NCBI RefSeq assembly: GCF_004323595.1 | Contig: NZ_AP019373.1 | Location: 2,673,316-2,737,315 of the forward strand | Direction of reading: 5' to 3' | DNA: 64,000 nt | DNA from: Sulfuricystis thermophila | GTDB lineage: Bacteria; Pseudomonadota; Gammaproteobacteria; Burkholderiales; Rhodocyclaceae | Made by a program: the position numbers and the translations under genes | Part shown: positions 24,185 to 33,570 of the stretch, in pieces | Layout of the letters: the number at the start of each line of letters is the position of its first letter | How positions within the stretch are numbered: position 1 is the first letter of the stretch | The notes under the pieces: model-generated | What the model was told of the DNA's origin: nothing | What the model saw: only the letters and a program-made list of their open reading frames with translations | Database searches by the model: none

Positions 24185-25735
24185 TCAAGCGCCGTGCCGG
24201 ATCAGATGGTCGAAGGCCGAGAGTGAAGCCTTCGCGCCTTCGCCCATCGCAATGATGATCTGCTTGTAGGGCACCGTCGTGCAATCACCGGCGGCGAACA
24301 CGCCTGGCACCGTGGTGGCGCCGCGCGCGTCGACCTCGATCTCGCCGAAGCGGTTGAGCGCGACCGTGCCCTTGAGCCAGTCGGTGTTCGGCAACAGGCC
24401 GATCTGCACGAAGATGCCTTCGAGTTCGAGGGCGTGGCTTTCGTTGGTGGTGCGGTCGATATAGACGAGGCCGGTGACTTTCTGGCCGTCGCCGAGCACC
24501 TCGGTGGTCTGCGCACTCTTGATCACCGTGACGTTGGACAGACTGGCGAGTTTTTGCTGCAACACCGCATCGGCGCGCAACTTGTCGTCGAATTCGAGCA
24601 GCGTGACATGTCCAACGAGGCCGGCGAGATCGATCGCCGCCTCGACGCCGGAGTTGCCGCCGCCGATCACCGCGACCCGCTTGCCCTTGAACAGCGGCCC
24701 ATCGCAATGCGGGCAGAAGCACACGCCCTTGGCCTTGTATTCGGCCTCGCCCGGCACCCTGAGTTCGCGCCAGCGCGCCCCGGTGGCGAGGATCACGGTC
24801 TTCGCCTTCAGTGTCGCGCCGGATTCGAGACGGAGCGCGTGCAGACTCTCGCCAGGCACGAGCTCGATTACGCGCTGCGCATTCATGATGTCGACGCCGT
24901 ATTCACGCACATGTGCTTCGAGCGCCGCGGCGAGCTGCGGGCCTTCGGTGTGCTTGATCGAAATGAAGTTCTCGATCGCCAGTGTGTCGAGCACCTGGCC
25001 GCCGAAACGCTCGGCGACGACACCGGTGCGGATGCCTTTCCTCGCCGCATAGATGGCGGCCGCGCTGCCTGCCGGTCCCCCGCCGACGACGAGCACGTCG
25101 AAGGGGTCCTTGGCGGCGATCTCCGCGGCAGCGCGCGCTGCCGCTCCGGTATCGAGCTTGGCGACGATTTCCTCGAGACTCATGCGGCCATGACCGAATT
25201 CCTTGCCATTCAGATAGACCACCGGCACCGCCATGATCTGGCGCGCCTCGACTTCCTTCTGGAACAACGCGCCATCGACCATCGTGTGGGTGACGCCGGG
25301 ATTGAGCACCGCCATCAGGTTCAGCGCCTGCACCACGTCCGGGCAGTTGTGGCAGGAGAGCGAAACGAAGGTTTCGAACTTGAACGTGCCGCGCAGGGCC
25401 TTGATTCTCTCGATCGTCGCCGCCTCGACCTTGGGCGGATAACCGCTGGCTTGCAATAGCGCGAGCACCAGCGAGGTGAATTCGTGCCCCATCGGCAGAC
25501 CGGCGAAATGGATGCGATGGAACTCTCCCGGGCGACCCAGCGAAAACGACGGGCGACGCTCGGCATTGCCGTCTTCGCGCACGCTCACTTTCGGTGAGAG
25601 CGCCGCTATCTCGGCAAGCAGCGCACTCATCTGGCGCGAGGCGTCGCTGGCATCGGGCGAGGCGACCAGTTCGATCGGTTCGACCAGACGTTCGAGGGTG
25701 GCGCCCAACTGGGCCTTGATGGAATCGTCGAGCAT
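24185..25735 (-). CDS. ahpF: alkyl hydroperoxide reductase subunit F
   Basis: This FAD-dependent NAD(P)H oxidoreductase reduces the peroxiredoxin AhpC. The 516-residue protein has an N-terminal double-thioredoxin region with CHNC at Cys128-Cys131. The FAD-binding segment is [14 protein letters not shown] (about 214-227). The second redox pair CPHC is at Cys341-Cys344, and the NAD-binding [13 protein letters not shown] follows. I chose ATG 25735 (MLDDSIKAQ) because AAGGAAA lies just upstream; an in-frame start 27 nt earlier falls in the intercistronic hairpin region. It follows ahpC with a 94-bp gap. Confidence 0.95.
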   Translation of the reverse strand: MLDDSIKAQLGATLERLVEPIELVASPDASDASRQMSALLAEIAALSPKVSVREDGNAERRPSFSLGRPGEFHRIHFAGLPMGHEFTSLVLALLQASGYPPKVEAATIERIKALRGTFKFETFVSLSCHNCPDVVQALNLMAVLNPGVTHTMVDGALFQKEVEARQIMAVPVVYLNGKEFGHGRMSLEEIVAKLDTGAAARAAAEIAAKDPFDVLVVGGGPAGSAAAIYAARKGIRTGVVAERFGGQVLDTLAIENFISIKHTEGPQLAAALEAHVREYGVDIMNAQRVIELVPGESLHALRLESGATLKAKTVILATGARWRELRVPGEAEYKAKGVCFCPHCDGPLFKGKRVAVIGGGNSGVEAAIDLAGLVGHVTLLEFDDKLRADAVLQQKLASLSNVTVIKSAQTTEVLGDGQKVTGLVYIDRTTNESHALELEGIFVQIGLLPNTDWLKGTVALNRFGEIEVDARGATTVPGVFAAGDCTTVPYKQIIIAMGEGAKASLSAFDHLIRHGA

Positions 25736-25753
25736 GAGGATTTCCTTGTGCGG

Positions 25754-25811
25754 GGATGGCAAGGGAAAGCCTTGGGGCTTTCCGCTGCCATCCGCCCCGG
25801 CGGAGCCGGGG
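25754..25811 (-). other. intercistronic hairpins between ahpC and ahpF
   Basis: A strong stem pairs GGATGGCA-x2-GGAAAGCC with GGCTTTCC-x2-TGCCATCC (25754-25793). A second GC stem CCCCGGC/GCCGGGG follows at 25795-25811. No T-run follows on the minus strand, so they are more likely to set the ahpC:ahpF ratio through RNA processing or stability than to be full terminators. Confidence 0.6.
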
Positions 25812-25829
25812 GGATATGGGAAGGGATGC

Positions 25830-26393
25830 TTAGATCTTGCCGACCAGATCGAGGGAAGGCTTCAGCGTCGCCTCGCCTTCCTTCCACTTGGCGGGGCAGA
25901 CTTCGCCCGGATGCGCCTCGATGTACTGCGCGGCCTTGACCTTGCGCAGCAGCTCGGACGCGTCACGGCCGATGCCGAGATCATGGATTTCGATGACCTT
26001 GATGACGCCCTGCGGGTTCATCACGAAGGTGCCGCGCAGCGCCAGGCCCTCTTCCTCGATCATCACGTCGAAGTTGCGGGAAATCGTGCCGGTCGGGTCA
26101 CCGATCATCGGGTACTTGATCTTGCGGATGGTTTCGGAGGCATCGGCCCAGGCCTTGTGCACGAAGTGGGTATCGGTCGACACGGCATAGACCTCGACAC
26201 CGATCTTCTGGAACTCGGGATACAAGTCGGCCATGTCGCCCAGTTCGGTCGGGCAGACGAAAGTGAAGTCGGCGGGGTAGAAAAAGAAGACCGACCACTT
26301 GCCCTTGACGTCGGCATCGGTGACTTCGACGAACTTGCCATTGTGATAGGCCTGCGCCTTGAACGGCTTGAGGGTGGTGTTGATCAACGACAT
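25830..26393 (-). CDS. ahpC: alkyl hydroperoxide reductase subunit C, peroxiredoxin
   Basis: Typical 2-Cys peroxiredoxin reducing hydrogen peroxide and organic hydroperoxides, recycled by AhpF. The 187-residue protein has the peroxidatic Cys47 in [11 protein letters not shown] and the resolving Cys166 in GEVCPAKW, the E. coli AhpC numbering. It is transcribed before ahpF from an upstream region that carries an OxyR-like site. Confidence 0.97.
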   Translation of the reverse strand: MSLINTTLKPFKAQAYHNGKFVEVTDADVKGKWSVFFFYPADFTFVCPTELGDMADLYPEFQKIGVEVYAVSTDTHFVHKAWADASETIRKIKYPMIGDPTGTISRNFDVMIEEEGLALRGTFVMNPQGVIKVIEIHDLGIGRDASELLRKVKAAQYIEAHPGEVCPAKWKEGEATLKPSLDLVGKI

Positions 26394-26458
26394 TGTTTAT
26401 CTCCTTGCTGTGGTTGAAATGATGTTCGAATGTCTGGCGTCGATAATCCCGACGCGAC

Positions 26459-26551
26459 GGAATGGATTCTATGTGCGACTGCAGCATCGTTCCAATTGAT
26501 TGTTACGATATTTACGATAGCTTTTCCCTATTTTGATAGCCCAAGGCTATC
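26459..26551 (-). promoter_or_regulatory. ahpC promoter with OxyR-like site
   Basis: On the minus strand, -35 TTGGAA (26495-26490), an 18-bp spacer and -10 TAGAAT (26471-26466) predict a start near 26459. Upstream lie two ATAG-N7-CTAT palindromes, at 26517-26531 and 26536-26550; the second extends to GATAG-N7-CTATC. They are centred about 65 and 84 bp before the start. The ATAG/CTAT spacing resembles OxyR sites, except that the two palindromes are 4 rather than 7 bp apart. The site also faces the divergent rubrerythrin operon. Confidence 0.6.
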
Positions 26552-26659
26552 GAATCATTATGAAAAAACAATTTCCCCAACGCCTCGCGCGGCTCTAGGA
26601 TGAAGCAGTCAGGACGTGACTGCGTCCTGCATCGACAACCATCATCTGAGGAGGTCACC

Positions 26660-27076
26660 ATGCAACTCAAAGGATCGAAGACCGAGCAGCACCTGAAAGC
26701 CGCCTTCGCAGGCGAATCGCAGGCCAATCGCCGTTATCTGTATTTCGCCAACAAGGCCGACGTCGAGGGTTATCCGGACATCGCCGCTCTGTTCCGTTCC
26801 ACCGCGGAAGGTGAGACTGGCCACGCCCACGGCCATCTGGAATATCTTGAACAATGTGGCGACCCCGCGACCGGACTGCCCTTCGGCACCACCAAGGAGA
26901 ATCTCGCCGCCGCCGTTGCCGGCGAAACCCATGAATACACCGACATGTATCCGGGCATGGCCAAGGATGCCCGCGCGGAAGGGTTCGACGAGATCGCCGA
27001 CTGGTTCGAGACGCTGGCCAAGGCGGAGCGCTCGCATGCCAACCGCTATCAGAAAGCCCTGAACGAGCTGGGCTGA
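26660..27076 (+). CDS. rubrerythrin-family diiron protein (no rubredoxin domain)
   Basis: The 138-residue protein is a ferritin-like four-helix bundle with candidate diiron ligands Glu19, Glu52 with His55, Glu89 and Glu123 with His126 (in AKAERSHANRY). It lacks the C-terminal rubredoxin domain of classical rubrerythrin. Such proteins act as peroxide reductases. I chose ATG 26660 because GAGGAGG lies 6 nt upstream. It diverges from ahpC and leads an operon with an Fe-S protein and a DUF3501 protein. Confidence 0.9.
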   Translation: MQLKGSKTEQHLKAAFAGESQANRRYLYFANKADVEGYPDIAALFRSTAEGETGHAHGHLEYLEQCGDPATGLPFGTTKENLAAAVAGETHEYTDMYPGMAKDARAEGFDEIADWFETLAKAERSHANRYQKALNELG

Positions 27077-27094
27077 TCTTTTTCGACCCCGACA

Positions 27095-27116
27095 CCGGCG
27101 ACCACGCAGTCGCCGG
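27095..27116 (+). other. intercistronic hairpin after the rubrerythrin gene
   Basis: CCGGCGAC-CACGCA-GTCGCCGG forms a perfect 8-bp stem 18 bp after the stop. No T-run follows it (the T-run precedes it), so it is not a standard terminator. It may protect or process the rubrerythrin mRNA. Confidence 0.5.
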
Positions 27117-27159
27117 GCACCCCCACCCCGACAGAGAGACCCCGCGACAGGAGGATCGC

Positions 27160-28485
27160 ATGGCCCGCGAAGGCAATCTCGAAGCCCCAACCCGCCACCC
27201 TCTCGACTGGCAGAATCCCGCCTTTTACGACCAGGCGGCGCTCTACCAGGAGATGGAGCGCGTCTTCGAGATCTGCCACGGCTGCCGACGTTGCGTGAGC
27301 CTGTGCCAGTCCTTCCCCACCCTGTTCGACCTCGTCGATGCCTCGGAAACGATGGAAATCGACGGCGTCAAGAAAGAGGACTATTGGCAGGTCGTCGAGC
27401 ATTGCTACCTCTGCGACCTGTGCTACATGACCAAGTGCCCCTACGTGCCGCCGCACGAGTGGAATCTCGATTTCCCGCATCTGATGCTGCGTGCCAAGGC
27501 GGTACATTTCAGGAAGGGCCAGACGAAGCTGCGCGACAAGCTGCTCACCAGCACGGACTTGGTCGGCAAGTTCTGCGGCATCCCGATCGTCGCGCCGACC
27601 GTCAACACCGTCAACAAGATCGGCGCGATGCGCAAGCTGCTGGAGAATGTCGCCGGCATCCATGCTGAGGCCTGGCTGCCCGAATTTTCCTCGCAGTCGC
27701 TGCGCAGCCGCCTGCGCGTGCTGCCCGATGACACGCCGGCCGAACCCGCCGCCGGCACCACCGGCAAAGTGGCGCTGTTCGCCACCTGCTACATGAACCG
27801 CAACGAGCCGGGCCCCGGCGAGGACTTGGTCGCCGTGTTCGAGCACAACGGCATCCCGGTTTCGCTGGTGCCGACCGAGCAATGCTGCGGCATGCCCAAG
27901 CTCGAGCTCGGCGATCTCGAGGCCGTGCGGCGCGCCAAGGAAAAGAACATCCCGGTGCTGGCAAGGCTCGTCGACGCCGGCTGGGACTTGACCGCCCTGA
28001 TCCCTTCCTGCGTGCTGATGTTCAAGCAGGAACTGCCCCTGATGTTCCCCGATGATCCCGAGGTGCAGAAGGTCAAGGATGCCTTCTACGATCCCTTCGA
28101 ATACCTGATGCTGCGCCACAAAGCTGGCCGGCTGGCCACCGATTTCAAACAGGGCTTGGGCAAGGTGTCCTACCATGCCGCCTGCCATCAGCGGGTGCAG
28201 AACATCGGCCAAAAGACCCGGGAATGCCTCTCGCTGATCCCAGACACGACGGTCGACATCATCGAGCGTTGCTCGGGTCACGATGGCACCTATGCGGTGA
28301 AGCGCGAGTTCCATCCTGTGGCGATGAAGATCGTCAAACCGGTGGTCAATCGCATCAACCAGAACGCGCCCGACCATTACGGTTCGGACTGTGCGATGGC
28401 CGGCCATCACATCGGTCACGCCCGCGCCGACGGCAGCGCGCCCGAACACCCGATCACCCTGCTGAGAAAGGCCTACGGCTTATGA
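27160..28485 (+). CDS. heterodisulfide-reductase-like Fe-S protein
   Basis: The 441-residue protein has two [4Fe-4S] motifs near the N-terminus: Cys39, 42, 45, 49 and Cys82, 85, 88, 93. The C-terminal half resembles the CCG domains of HdrB/GlpC/GlcF proteins, with ATCYMN and TEQCCGMPK in the first repeat. The second repeat (YHAACHQ, RCSGHDGTY) is more divergent. It probably passes electrons between a redox partner and the rubrerythrin upstream or the DUF3501 protein downstream; the rubrerythrin, Fe-S protein, DUF3501 grouping recurs in other proteobacteria. The reaction is unknown. The preceding GGAGGAT gives good initiation. Confidence 0.82.
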   Translation: MAREGNLEAPTRHPLDWQNPAFYDQAALYQEMERVFEICHGCRRCVSLCQSFPTLFDLVDASETMEIDGVKKEDYWQVVEHCYLCDLCYMTKCPYVPPHEWNLDFPHLMLRAKAVHFRKGQTKLRDKLLTSTDLVGKFCGIPIVAPTVNTVNKIGAMRKLLENVAGIHAEAWLPEFSSQSLRSRLRVLPDDTPAEPAAGTTGKVALFATCYMNRNEPGPGEDLVAVFEHNGIPVSLVPTEQCCGMPKLELGDLEAVRRAKEKNIPVLARLVDAGWDLTALIPSCVLMFKQELPLMFPDDPEVQKVKDAFYDPFEYLMLRHKAGRLATDFKQGLGKVSYHAACHQRVQNIGQKTRECLSLIPDTTVDIIERCSGHDGTYAVKREFHPVAMKIVKPVVNRINQNAPDHYGSDCAMAGHHIGHARADGSAPEHPITLLRKAYGL

Positions 28486-29093
28486 AACCACTGACCCACG
28501 AGGAGCTGTTCAGCCTCGAGCAATATGCCCGCGTGCGCCAGGACTTTCGCGCCAAGGTGCTCGCCCACAAGAAAAACCGCATCGTCGCGCTCGGGCCGAA
28601 TGCCACGCTGCATTTCGAGGACCGGCTGACGATGCAGTATCAGGTGCAGGAGATGCTGCGTCTCGAGCGCATCTTCGAGCCCGAGCTGATCCAGGAAGAG
28701 CTCGACGTCTATAACCCGCTGATCCCGGACGGCAGCAACTGGAAGGCGACTTTGATGCTCGAGTTCCCGGACGAGGCGGAACGCAGGGCAAGGCTCACCC
28801 AGCTGATCGGTATCGAAAAAGCGGTATGGGTCCAGGTGGCGGATTTCGCGCGCATCACGCCCATCGCCAACGAGGATCTCGAGCGCGAAGCTCCCGGCAA
28901 GACCGCCTCGGTGCATTTCCTGCGTTTCGAGCTGATGCCGGAAATGCGTCAGGCCGTCATGGCAGGCGCGGCGATCCGCGCCGGCATCGACCATCCGCAC
29001 TATCAGGCCGAAACGACCCTCACCCAGGCCACACGCGACTCATTGGCCAGTGATCTCGCCCACGGTGACTCAGGCAGCGAACAGCGCATGTAA
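28482..29093 (+). CDS. DUF3501 family protein
   Basis: This 203-residue soluble protein begins MKPLTHEELFSLEQYARVR. Family segments include NRIVALGPNATLHFEDRLTMQYQVQEMLR, and later SVHFLRFELMPEMRQA. The function of DUF3501 is not known; its steady company is a rubrerythrin and a two-cluster Fe-S protein, as here. The ATG overlaps the Fe-S gene's stop (ATGA). Its 3' end overlaps the convergent GTPase gene by 24 bp. Confidence 0.82.
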   Translation: MKPLTHEELFSLEQYARVRQDFRAKVLAHKKNRIVALGPNATLHFEDRLTMQYQVQEMLRLERIFEPELIQEELDVYNPLIPDGSNWKATLMLEFPDEAERRARLTQLIGIEKAVWVQVADFARITPIANEDLEREAPGKTASVHFLRFELMPEMRQAVMAGAAIRAGIDHPHYQAETTLTQATRDSLASDLAHGDSGSEQRM

Positions 29094-29597
29094 CAACCGA
29101 TGGACGTCTTCGCGCCGTCGCGCGTCGACGGCGCAGACCGGAGCATCCTGCTGCTGAGCGCGCAAAAAGTCTCGATACTCGCCCAACCCGGGCAGCGGGC
29201 TGCGATCCGTGAAGCTGACCCCTATGGCCATTTTCCCTGAGAACGAGAAGGAATGCCGCCAGCGCAAATAAAAGCCGAGATCGTCCAAGGGAGACCGGCG
29301 GCTGTTGTCGATCAAGATCGCCAGACCTGAGATGCCTTCCCGCAAGATCTCCCACATGAAGTCGAAACGTTCCTGCCCAGGCGCGCCATAAAGGTGAACT
29401 CGCTTGCCGTCCGCAAGGGTCGTGACGCCATAGTCGAGGGCGATGGTGGTGCTCGGCTTGCGAACACGGGTCATGTCACTGACGGCGACGTCGGTGCAAA
29501 CGACCGCCTTGTCACTCGCCGCGGCGACTGCAGTTGTCTTGCCGGCGCCAACCGGTCCGATGAACAATATCTTGTGTTGTTCCTGGCCATTGGCCAT
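29070..29597 (-). CDS. small Ras/MglA-like GTPase
   Basis: The 175-residue protein has the P-loop GPVGAGKT at residues 14-21 and a switch-2-like APGQERFDFMWEIL. The ILIDNSRRS strand follows, with a degenerate base-recognition site (SFTDRS in place of NKxD). This pattern belongs to the predicted bacterial small GTPases related to MglA and COG2229. I chose ATG 29597 because GGGAG lies upstream; longer in-frame extensions have no support. It follows a bactofilin gene on the same strand after 239 bp, suggesting a polarity or motility function by analogy only. Confidence 0.78.
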   Translation of the reverse strand: MANGQEQHKILFIGPVGAGKTTAVAAASDKAVVCTDVAVSDMTRVRKPSTTIALDYGVTTLADGKRVHLYGAPGQERFDFMWEILREGISGLAILIDNSRRSPLDDLGFYLRWRHSFSFSGKMAIGVSFTDRSPLPGLGEYRDFLRAQQQDAPVCAVDARRREDVHRLLHALFAA

Positions 29598-29836
29598 TTC
29601 TTGCTCCCAAAAGAAGAAACTGTGCAGCTTTGCAAAACTGAGATGCCGAATGACTAAACTATCCCAGATTTCGCTTCGCTTCGGGGAGGAATAGCTGCCA
29701 AGGAATGGGTCAAATCGTGGTTTGCCCGGATAACGTGGTAGGCAAACGGCGGGGCGAGTGCATGGGTCGCACCACCACGGATGCCGCGGTACCGCGACCA
29801 CGACGATCCACCATCAACTCAGCCCGGCATAGCCTG
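29598..29836. other. non-coding gap between bactofilin and GTPase genes
   Basis: No gene supported. The gap holds an inverted pair GTTTGCC-N14-GGCAAAC near 29718-29745 and a second pair GGTCGC/GCGACC near 29765-29800. Either could form a hairpin in the mRNA running from the bactofilin gene to the GTPase gene. Confidence 0.4.
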
Positions 29837-30394
29837 CTAGGCCGTTTTACTGAGCGGCAGTGGAATCGCGGGCTGGCTTTCGTTCTCGCCTTCCTTGATT
29901 TCTGCATTGTTGGCGGATTTGACGTCGCCTGACAATTCCCCGCCTTCATGCACGACGATCTTGCCGTAGCGGATCTTGCCGCTGACCCGACCGGTCGAGT
30001 GGATGACCAATTGCTGCCGGGCCGTCAATTCGCCATAGAAGCGGCCGTGGATTTCGGCGATGTCGATGGTCACTTTGCCGTCGAACGATCCCTGATCGGC
30101 GATCTGGATGAAACGGCTGTCCATGGTAGCTTCGACGCGGCCTTCGACCAGTAGCGTGTCACAGTCCTGGATCGCCGCGCCTTTCAATTTGACACCGGGC
30201 CCGACCACCAGCTTGGCCACCAGCGCGGGCGTATCGGTGGTCGCCGGCGCTGGCGGATTCACGTGCGCCGGCTTGTCATCGGCCGGAACGACATTGGGCG
30301 GAATCGCGGCAGCGATGTTCGTAGCAGGTCGGGTGGTCGAATTGGGCGAAGCGGCCGCGCGGTTGCTGTTGTAGATGGATCCTTTGTTGAACAT
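29837..30394 (-). CDS. bactofilin-family cytoskeletal protein
   Basis: This 185-residue protein has a disordered Pro/Ala/Thr-rich N-terminal region (about 1-65) and a central bactofilin beta-helix (about 68-160). Repeating segments are [27 protein letters not shown], then [20 protein letters not shown], and [23 protein letters not shown]. Bactofilins polymerise without nucleotide and organise cell shape or poles. The C-terminal tail is acidic and then hydrophobic. I chose ATG 30394 because GGAGG lies upstream. Confidence 0.88.
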   Translation of the reverse strand: MFNKGSIYNSNRAAASPNSTTRPATNIAAAIPPNVVPADDKPAHVNPPAPATTDTPALVAKLVVGPGVKLKGAAIQDCDTLLVEGRVEATMDSRFIQIADQGSFDGKVTIDIAEIHGRFYGELTARQQLVIHSTGRVSGKIRYGKIVVHEGGELSGDVKSANNAEIKEGENESQPAIPLPLSKTA

Positions 30395-30495
30395 GGGTCG
30401 AGTCCTCCATAAGTAGGTGCTGTAGCTCCCTGATGGCCGCGAGCTTAGTCCGTGAAAACGGCAATCCGTGGCTGTCGTCAATGAGCGACACTTTC

Positions 30496-30519
30496 GTGCC
30501 GTCCCGCCAACGCCGACTT
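30496..30519 (+). repeat. 24-bp dispersed repeat, copy at 30496
   Basis: Reads GTGCCGTCCCGCCAACGCCG then ACTT, one change from consensus. It lies 47 bp before the ribBX start and just upstream of a possible -10 box (TAGAAT at about 30535). Confidence 0.9.
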
Positions 30520-30566
30520 TGCAGCACCCGGCGTAGAATGCGTTGCTTCCCCACAGGAGTATCCCC

Positions 30567-31667
30567 GTGAGCATCAGCCCGATCCAGGACATCGTCGCCG
30601 ACATACGCGCCGGCAAGATGGTCATCCTCGTCGATGAGGAAGACCGTGAAAACGAGGGTGATCTCGTCCTCGCCGCCGAATTCGTGACGCCCGAAGCGAT
30701 CAACTTCATGGTCACGCATGCGCGCGGTCTGGTTTGCCTGACGCTGACCGAGGAACGCTGTCGCCAGCTCGACCTGCCGCTGATGGTGCGCGACAACAAG
30801 ACGCCGCACGGCACCGCTTTCACGGTATCGATCGAAGCCGCCGAAGGCGTCACCACCGGCATTTCGGCCCATGACCGCGCCCGCACGATTCGCGTCGCGG
30901 TAGCCAAGCACGCCAAGCCCACGGACCTCGTCCAGCCCGGTCACGTGTTTCCGTTGATGGCGCAAAAGGGTGGCGTACTGGTGCGCGCCGGGCATACCGA
31001 GGCCGGTTGCGACCTCGCGCAGATGGCCGGCTGCGAGCCCGCTGCGGTGATCTGCGAGATCATGAACGAGGACGGTTCGATGGCGCGTCTGCCGCAGCTG
31101 ATCGAATTCGCGGCGAAGCACCAGCTCAAGATCGGCACCATCCGTGACCTGATCCAGTATCGCTCGGAAAACGAAAAGCTCGTCGAGTGCGTCGCCGACA
31201 AGGAAGTGATCTGCACCCATGGCAGTTTCCGGCTGCGCGCCTTCCGCGACCAGACCAGCAACGATGTGCATCTGACCCTGACACGCGGCGAGATCCGCCC
31301 GGAGACCGAAACCTTGGTGCGCGTGCACGAACCGGTCTCGGTGCTCGATTTCCTCGACTGCAAGAATCGCCGTCACACCTTCACGATCGATCAGGCGATG
31401 CAGATCATTGCGCAGGCCGACAGCGGCGCGATCGTGCTCCTGCATCGCAACGAAACCGGCGCCGACTTGCTCGACGCCTTGCAGAACGAGGCGCCGCCCC
31501 CGGCGCAGAAATGGGATCCGCGTCTGTATGGCATCGGTGCGCAAATCCTGCGCGAGCTGGGCGTCGGCAAGATGCGCCTCATGGCCAGCCCGCGCAAGCT
31601 GCCGAGCATGACCGGCTTCGGCCTCGAAATCTGCGGTTATCTGGCACCCGAGGAAATCCAGCCATGA
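30567..31667 (+). CDS. ribB: 3,4-dihydroxy-2-butanone 4-phosphate synthase with degenerate GTP cyclohydrolase II domain
   Basis: The N-terminal ~205 residues make 3,4-dihydroxy-2-butanone 4-phosphate from ribulose 5-phosphate for riboflavin; [10 protein letters not shown] and [11 protein letters not shown] hold the metal and substrate residues. The C-terminal half aligns in layout with GTP cyclohydrolase II but lacks its zinc cysteine motif and catalytic segment (the region reads [20 protein letters not shown]). That is the RibBX form known from betaproteobacteria, so a separate RibA is expected elsewhere. GTG 30567 follows CAGGAG. No FMN riboswitch is visible upstream. ribH overlaps by 4 bp. 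Confidence 0.9.
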   Translation: MSISPIQDIVADIRAGKMVILVDEEDRENEGDLVLAAEFVTPEAINFMVTHARGLVCLTLTEERCRQLDLPLMVRDNKTPHGTAFTVSIEAAEGVTTGISAHDRARTIRVAVAKHAKPTDLVQPGHVFPLMAQKGGVLVRAGHTEAGCDLAQMAGCEPAAVICEIMNEDGSMARLPQLIEFAAKHQLKIGTIRDLIQYRSENEKLVECVADKEVICTHGSFRLRAFRDQTSNDVHLTLTRGEIRPETETLVRVHEPVSVLDFLDCKNRRHTFTIDQAMQIIAQADSGAIVLLHRNETGADLLDALQNEAPPPAQKWDPRLYGIGAQILRELGVGKMRLMASPRKLPSMTGFGLEICGYLAPEEIQP

Positions 31668-32170
31668 GCTTCACCCCCAATCCGACGAACTCCCCTTCCG
31701 CCGCTCATCCGCGCTGCGCCGAACTCGCTGAGATCGAACCCAATCTCACTGGCGCGGGCCTTGCCATCGGCATCGCCATGGCGCGCTTCAACAAGGATGT
31801 CGGCGAGGGCCTGCTCTCCGGCTGCTGCCATGAACTCCGCCGCCTCGGCGTCACCGACGTCACGCTCGTCAGCGTGCCGGGCGCGTTGGAACTCCCGCTC
31901 GCCTTGCAGACGATGGCACAGACCGGCAAGTTCGACGCGCTGGTGGCGATCGGCTGCGTGATCCGCGGCGAAACGTACCATTTCGAAGTGGTGTCGAACG
32001 AATCGGCGCGCGGCGTCACCGATGTGCAACTCACCACCGGCATTCCGATCGCGAATGCGATCCTCACCGTCGAGAATGAGGCACAGGCCGAAGTGAGGAT
32101 GATCCAGAAAGGCGCCGAAGCCGCGCAGTGCGCGGTCGAAATGGCCAATCTGATGAAGGCGCTGAAGTGA
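31664..32170 (+). CDS. ribH: 6,7-dimethyl-8-ribityllumazine synthase
   Basis: Condenses the butanone phosphate from RibB with 5-amino-6-ribitylaminouracil, the penultimate step of riboflavin synthesis. The 168-residue protein has [13 protein letters not shown] near residues 43-55, SVPGALELP with the substrate-binding loop, [14 protein letters not shown] with the catalytic His region, and [15 protein letters not shown]. It overlaps ribB (ATGA) and nusB (GTGA), forming one translational unit. Confidence 0.96.
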   Translation: MSFTPNPTNSPSAAHPRCAELAEIEPNLTGAGLAIGIAMARFNKDVGEGLLSGCCHELRRLGVTDVTLVSVPGALELPLALQTMAQTGKFDALVAIGCVIRGETYHFEVVSNESARGVTDVQLTTGIPIANAILTVENEAQAEVRMIQKGAEAAQCAVEMANLMKALK

Positions 32171-32616
32171 GCGCCGCCAGCCCAAAGAAACCCGCCTCGC
32201 CACGTCACCGCGCGCGCGAATTCGTCGTGCAGGGTCTCTACCAGCATCTGGTCGGCGGCCAGGATTACGCCGCCATCGTCACTCAGGCCGAATCGGTCGC
32301 AGGCTTCGAAAAGGCCCATCGTCCGCTCTATGAGAGCCTACTCCAGGGTGTGCTCGACGACCCGCAGGCGCTGCAGACTCTGCTCGAACCCCACATCGCG
32401 CGTCCCTGGGGCGAGGTGTCGCCGATCGAGCGCAGCATCCTGCTCTTGGCCGCCTGCGAGCTGCGCGATCATCCCGAGACGCCTTACCGCGTCATCATCG
32501 ACGAAGCCATCGAGCTGGCGAAATCCTACGGGGGGACCGACGGCCACAAGTTCGTCAATGGCGTGCTCGACAAGCTGGCGCCGCGCCTGCGGCCCCATGA
32601 GGCGACAACGAAGTAA
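32167..32616 (+). CDS. nusB: transcription antitermination factor NusB
   Basis: NusB binds boxA RNA together with NusE (S10) in rRNA antitermination. The 149-residue all-helical protein shows the usual [14 protein letters not shown] start, the middle [19 protein letters not shown] and the end [33 protein letters not shown] 32167 overlaps the ribH stop. The ribH-nusB-thiL-pgpA order is common in proteobacteria. Confidence 0.96.
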   Translation: MSAASPKKPASPRHRAREFVVQGLYQHLVGGQDYAAIVTQAESVAGFEKAHRPLYESLLQGVLDDPQALQTLLEPHIARPWGEVSPIERSILLLAACELRDHPETPYRVIIDEAIELAKSYGGTDGHKFVNGVLDKLAPRLRPHEATTK

Positions 32617-32628
32617 TATTCGGCAGGC

Positions 32629-33564
32629 ATGCCTTCCGAATTCGAACTGATCGACCGCTATTTCCGTCGCCCGCCCCATCATGCCGTGCTCGGGGTGGGT
32701 GACGATGCCGCCATCGTGCGGCCTTCCCCCGGCTGCGAGCTGGTGATCTCCACCGACATGTTGGTCGCCGGGACGCACTTTTTCGCCGACGACGATCCCG
32801 AGGCGCTCGGCTGGAAGACGCTCGCGGTCAATGTCTCGGACATCGCGGCGATGGGCGCGCAGCCTCGCTGGGCGGTGATCGCCGCCGCCCTGCCGACCGC
32901 GAACGAGGCCTGGCTGGAAAAATTCGCCAGCGGACTGTTCGATTGCGCCGACGCCTTCGGCATCGACATCGTCGGCGGCGACACCACGCGCGGGCCACGC
33001 AATTTCTGCGTCACGATTTTCGGCGAAGTGCCGCAAGGGATGGCGCTCTTGCGCTCCGGTGCCCATCTCTACGAGGAGATCTGGGTCTCGGGCATGCCCG
33101 GCCGCGCCGCGCTCGGTCTGGCTCACCTCCAAGGCCGCATCGAACTCACCGAGCCGGCGCTCTCCGTCTGTCTCGCCGCCCTGCACCGTCCCCAGCCGCG
33201 CCTGGAACTCGGCCTCGCCTTGCGCGGGCTCGCCTCCGCGGCGATCGACGTCTCTGACGGCTTGCTCGCCGATCTTGGCCATCTGCTCGAAGCCTCCCGG
33301 CTCGCCGCCACGCTGCGTCTCGAACTACTGCCGGCGTCCGGCCCGGAGCGTGAGGCCTATCTTGCCGGCGGCGACGATTACGAACTGATTTTCACCGCTT
33401 CGCCGGAGCATCACGCGGCGATCGAGGGGCTGTCCGAACGCCTCGGTCTGCCGCTCACCTGCATCGGCAAGACCGAAGCCGGAGAGGCGGGACGGCTCAC
33501 CGTCCTCGATGCCAGCGGTGAGCCGGTTGAAGTCAAGCAACGCGGTTACGACCACTTCGCCTGA
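32629..33564 (+). CDS. thiL: thiamine-monophosphate kinase
   Basis: Phosphorylates thiamine monophosphate to the active diphosphate cofactor. The 311-residue AIR-synthase-fold protein has GVGDDAAIVRP near residues 22-32, ISTDMLVAGTHF, VNVSDIAAMGA, the metal-binding GGDTTRG and AIDVSDGLLADL. No TPP riboswitch is visible. It follows nusB by 12 bp and leads into pgpA. Confidence 0.95.
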   Translation: MPSEFELIDRYFRRPPHHAVLGVGDDAAIVRPSPGCELVISTDMLVAGTHFFADDDPEALGWKTLAVNVSDIAAMGAQPRWAVIAAALPTANEAWLEKFASGLFDCADAFGIDIVGGDTTRGPRNFCVTIFGEVPQGMALLRSGAHLYEEIWVSGMPGRAALGLAHLQGRIELTEPALSVCLAALHRPQPRLELGLALRGLASAAIDVSDGLLADLGHLLEASRLAATLRLELLPASGPEREAYLAGGDDYELIFTASPEHHAAIEGLSERLGLPLTCIGKTEAGEAGRLTVLDASGEPVEVKQRGYDHFA

Positions 33565-33570
33565 GATGCC

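Noticed and set aside
24160..24190. GACGGCACCCCGCCAGCGTCGCTT near the ahpF end as another 24-bp repeat
   Set aside because: Only parts match and the spacing differs; too degenerate to count with the thirteen clear copies.
30394..30566. FMN riboswitch before ribBX
   Set aside because: None of the conserved RFN helices or loops is visible in the 172 bp; the gap holds only the 24-bp repeat and a possible promoter.
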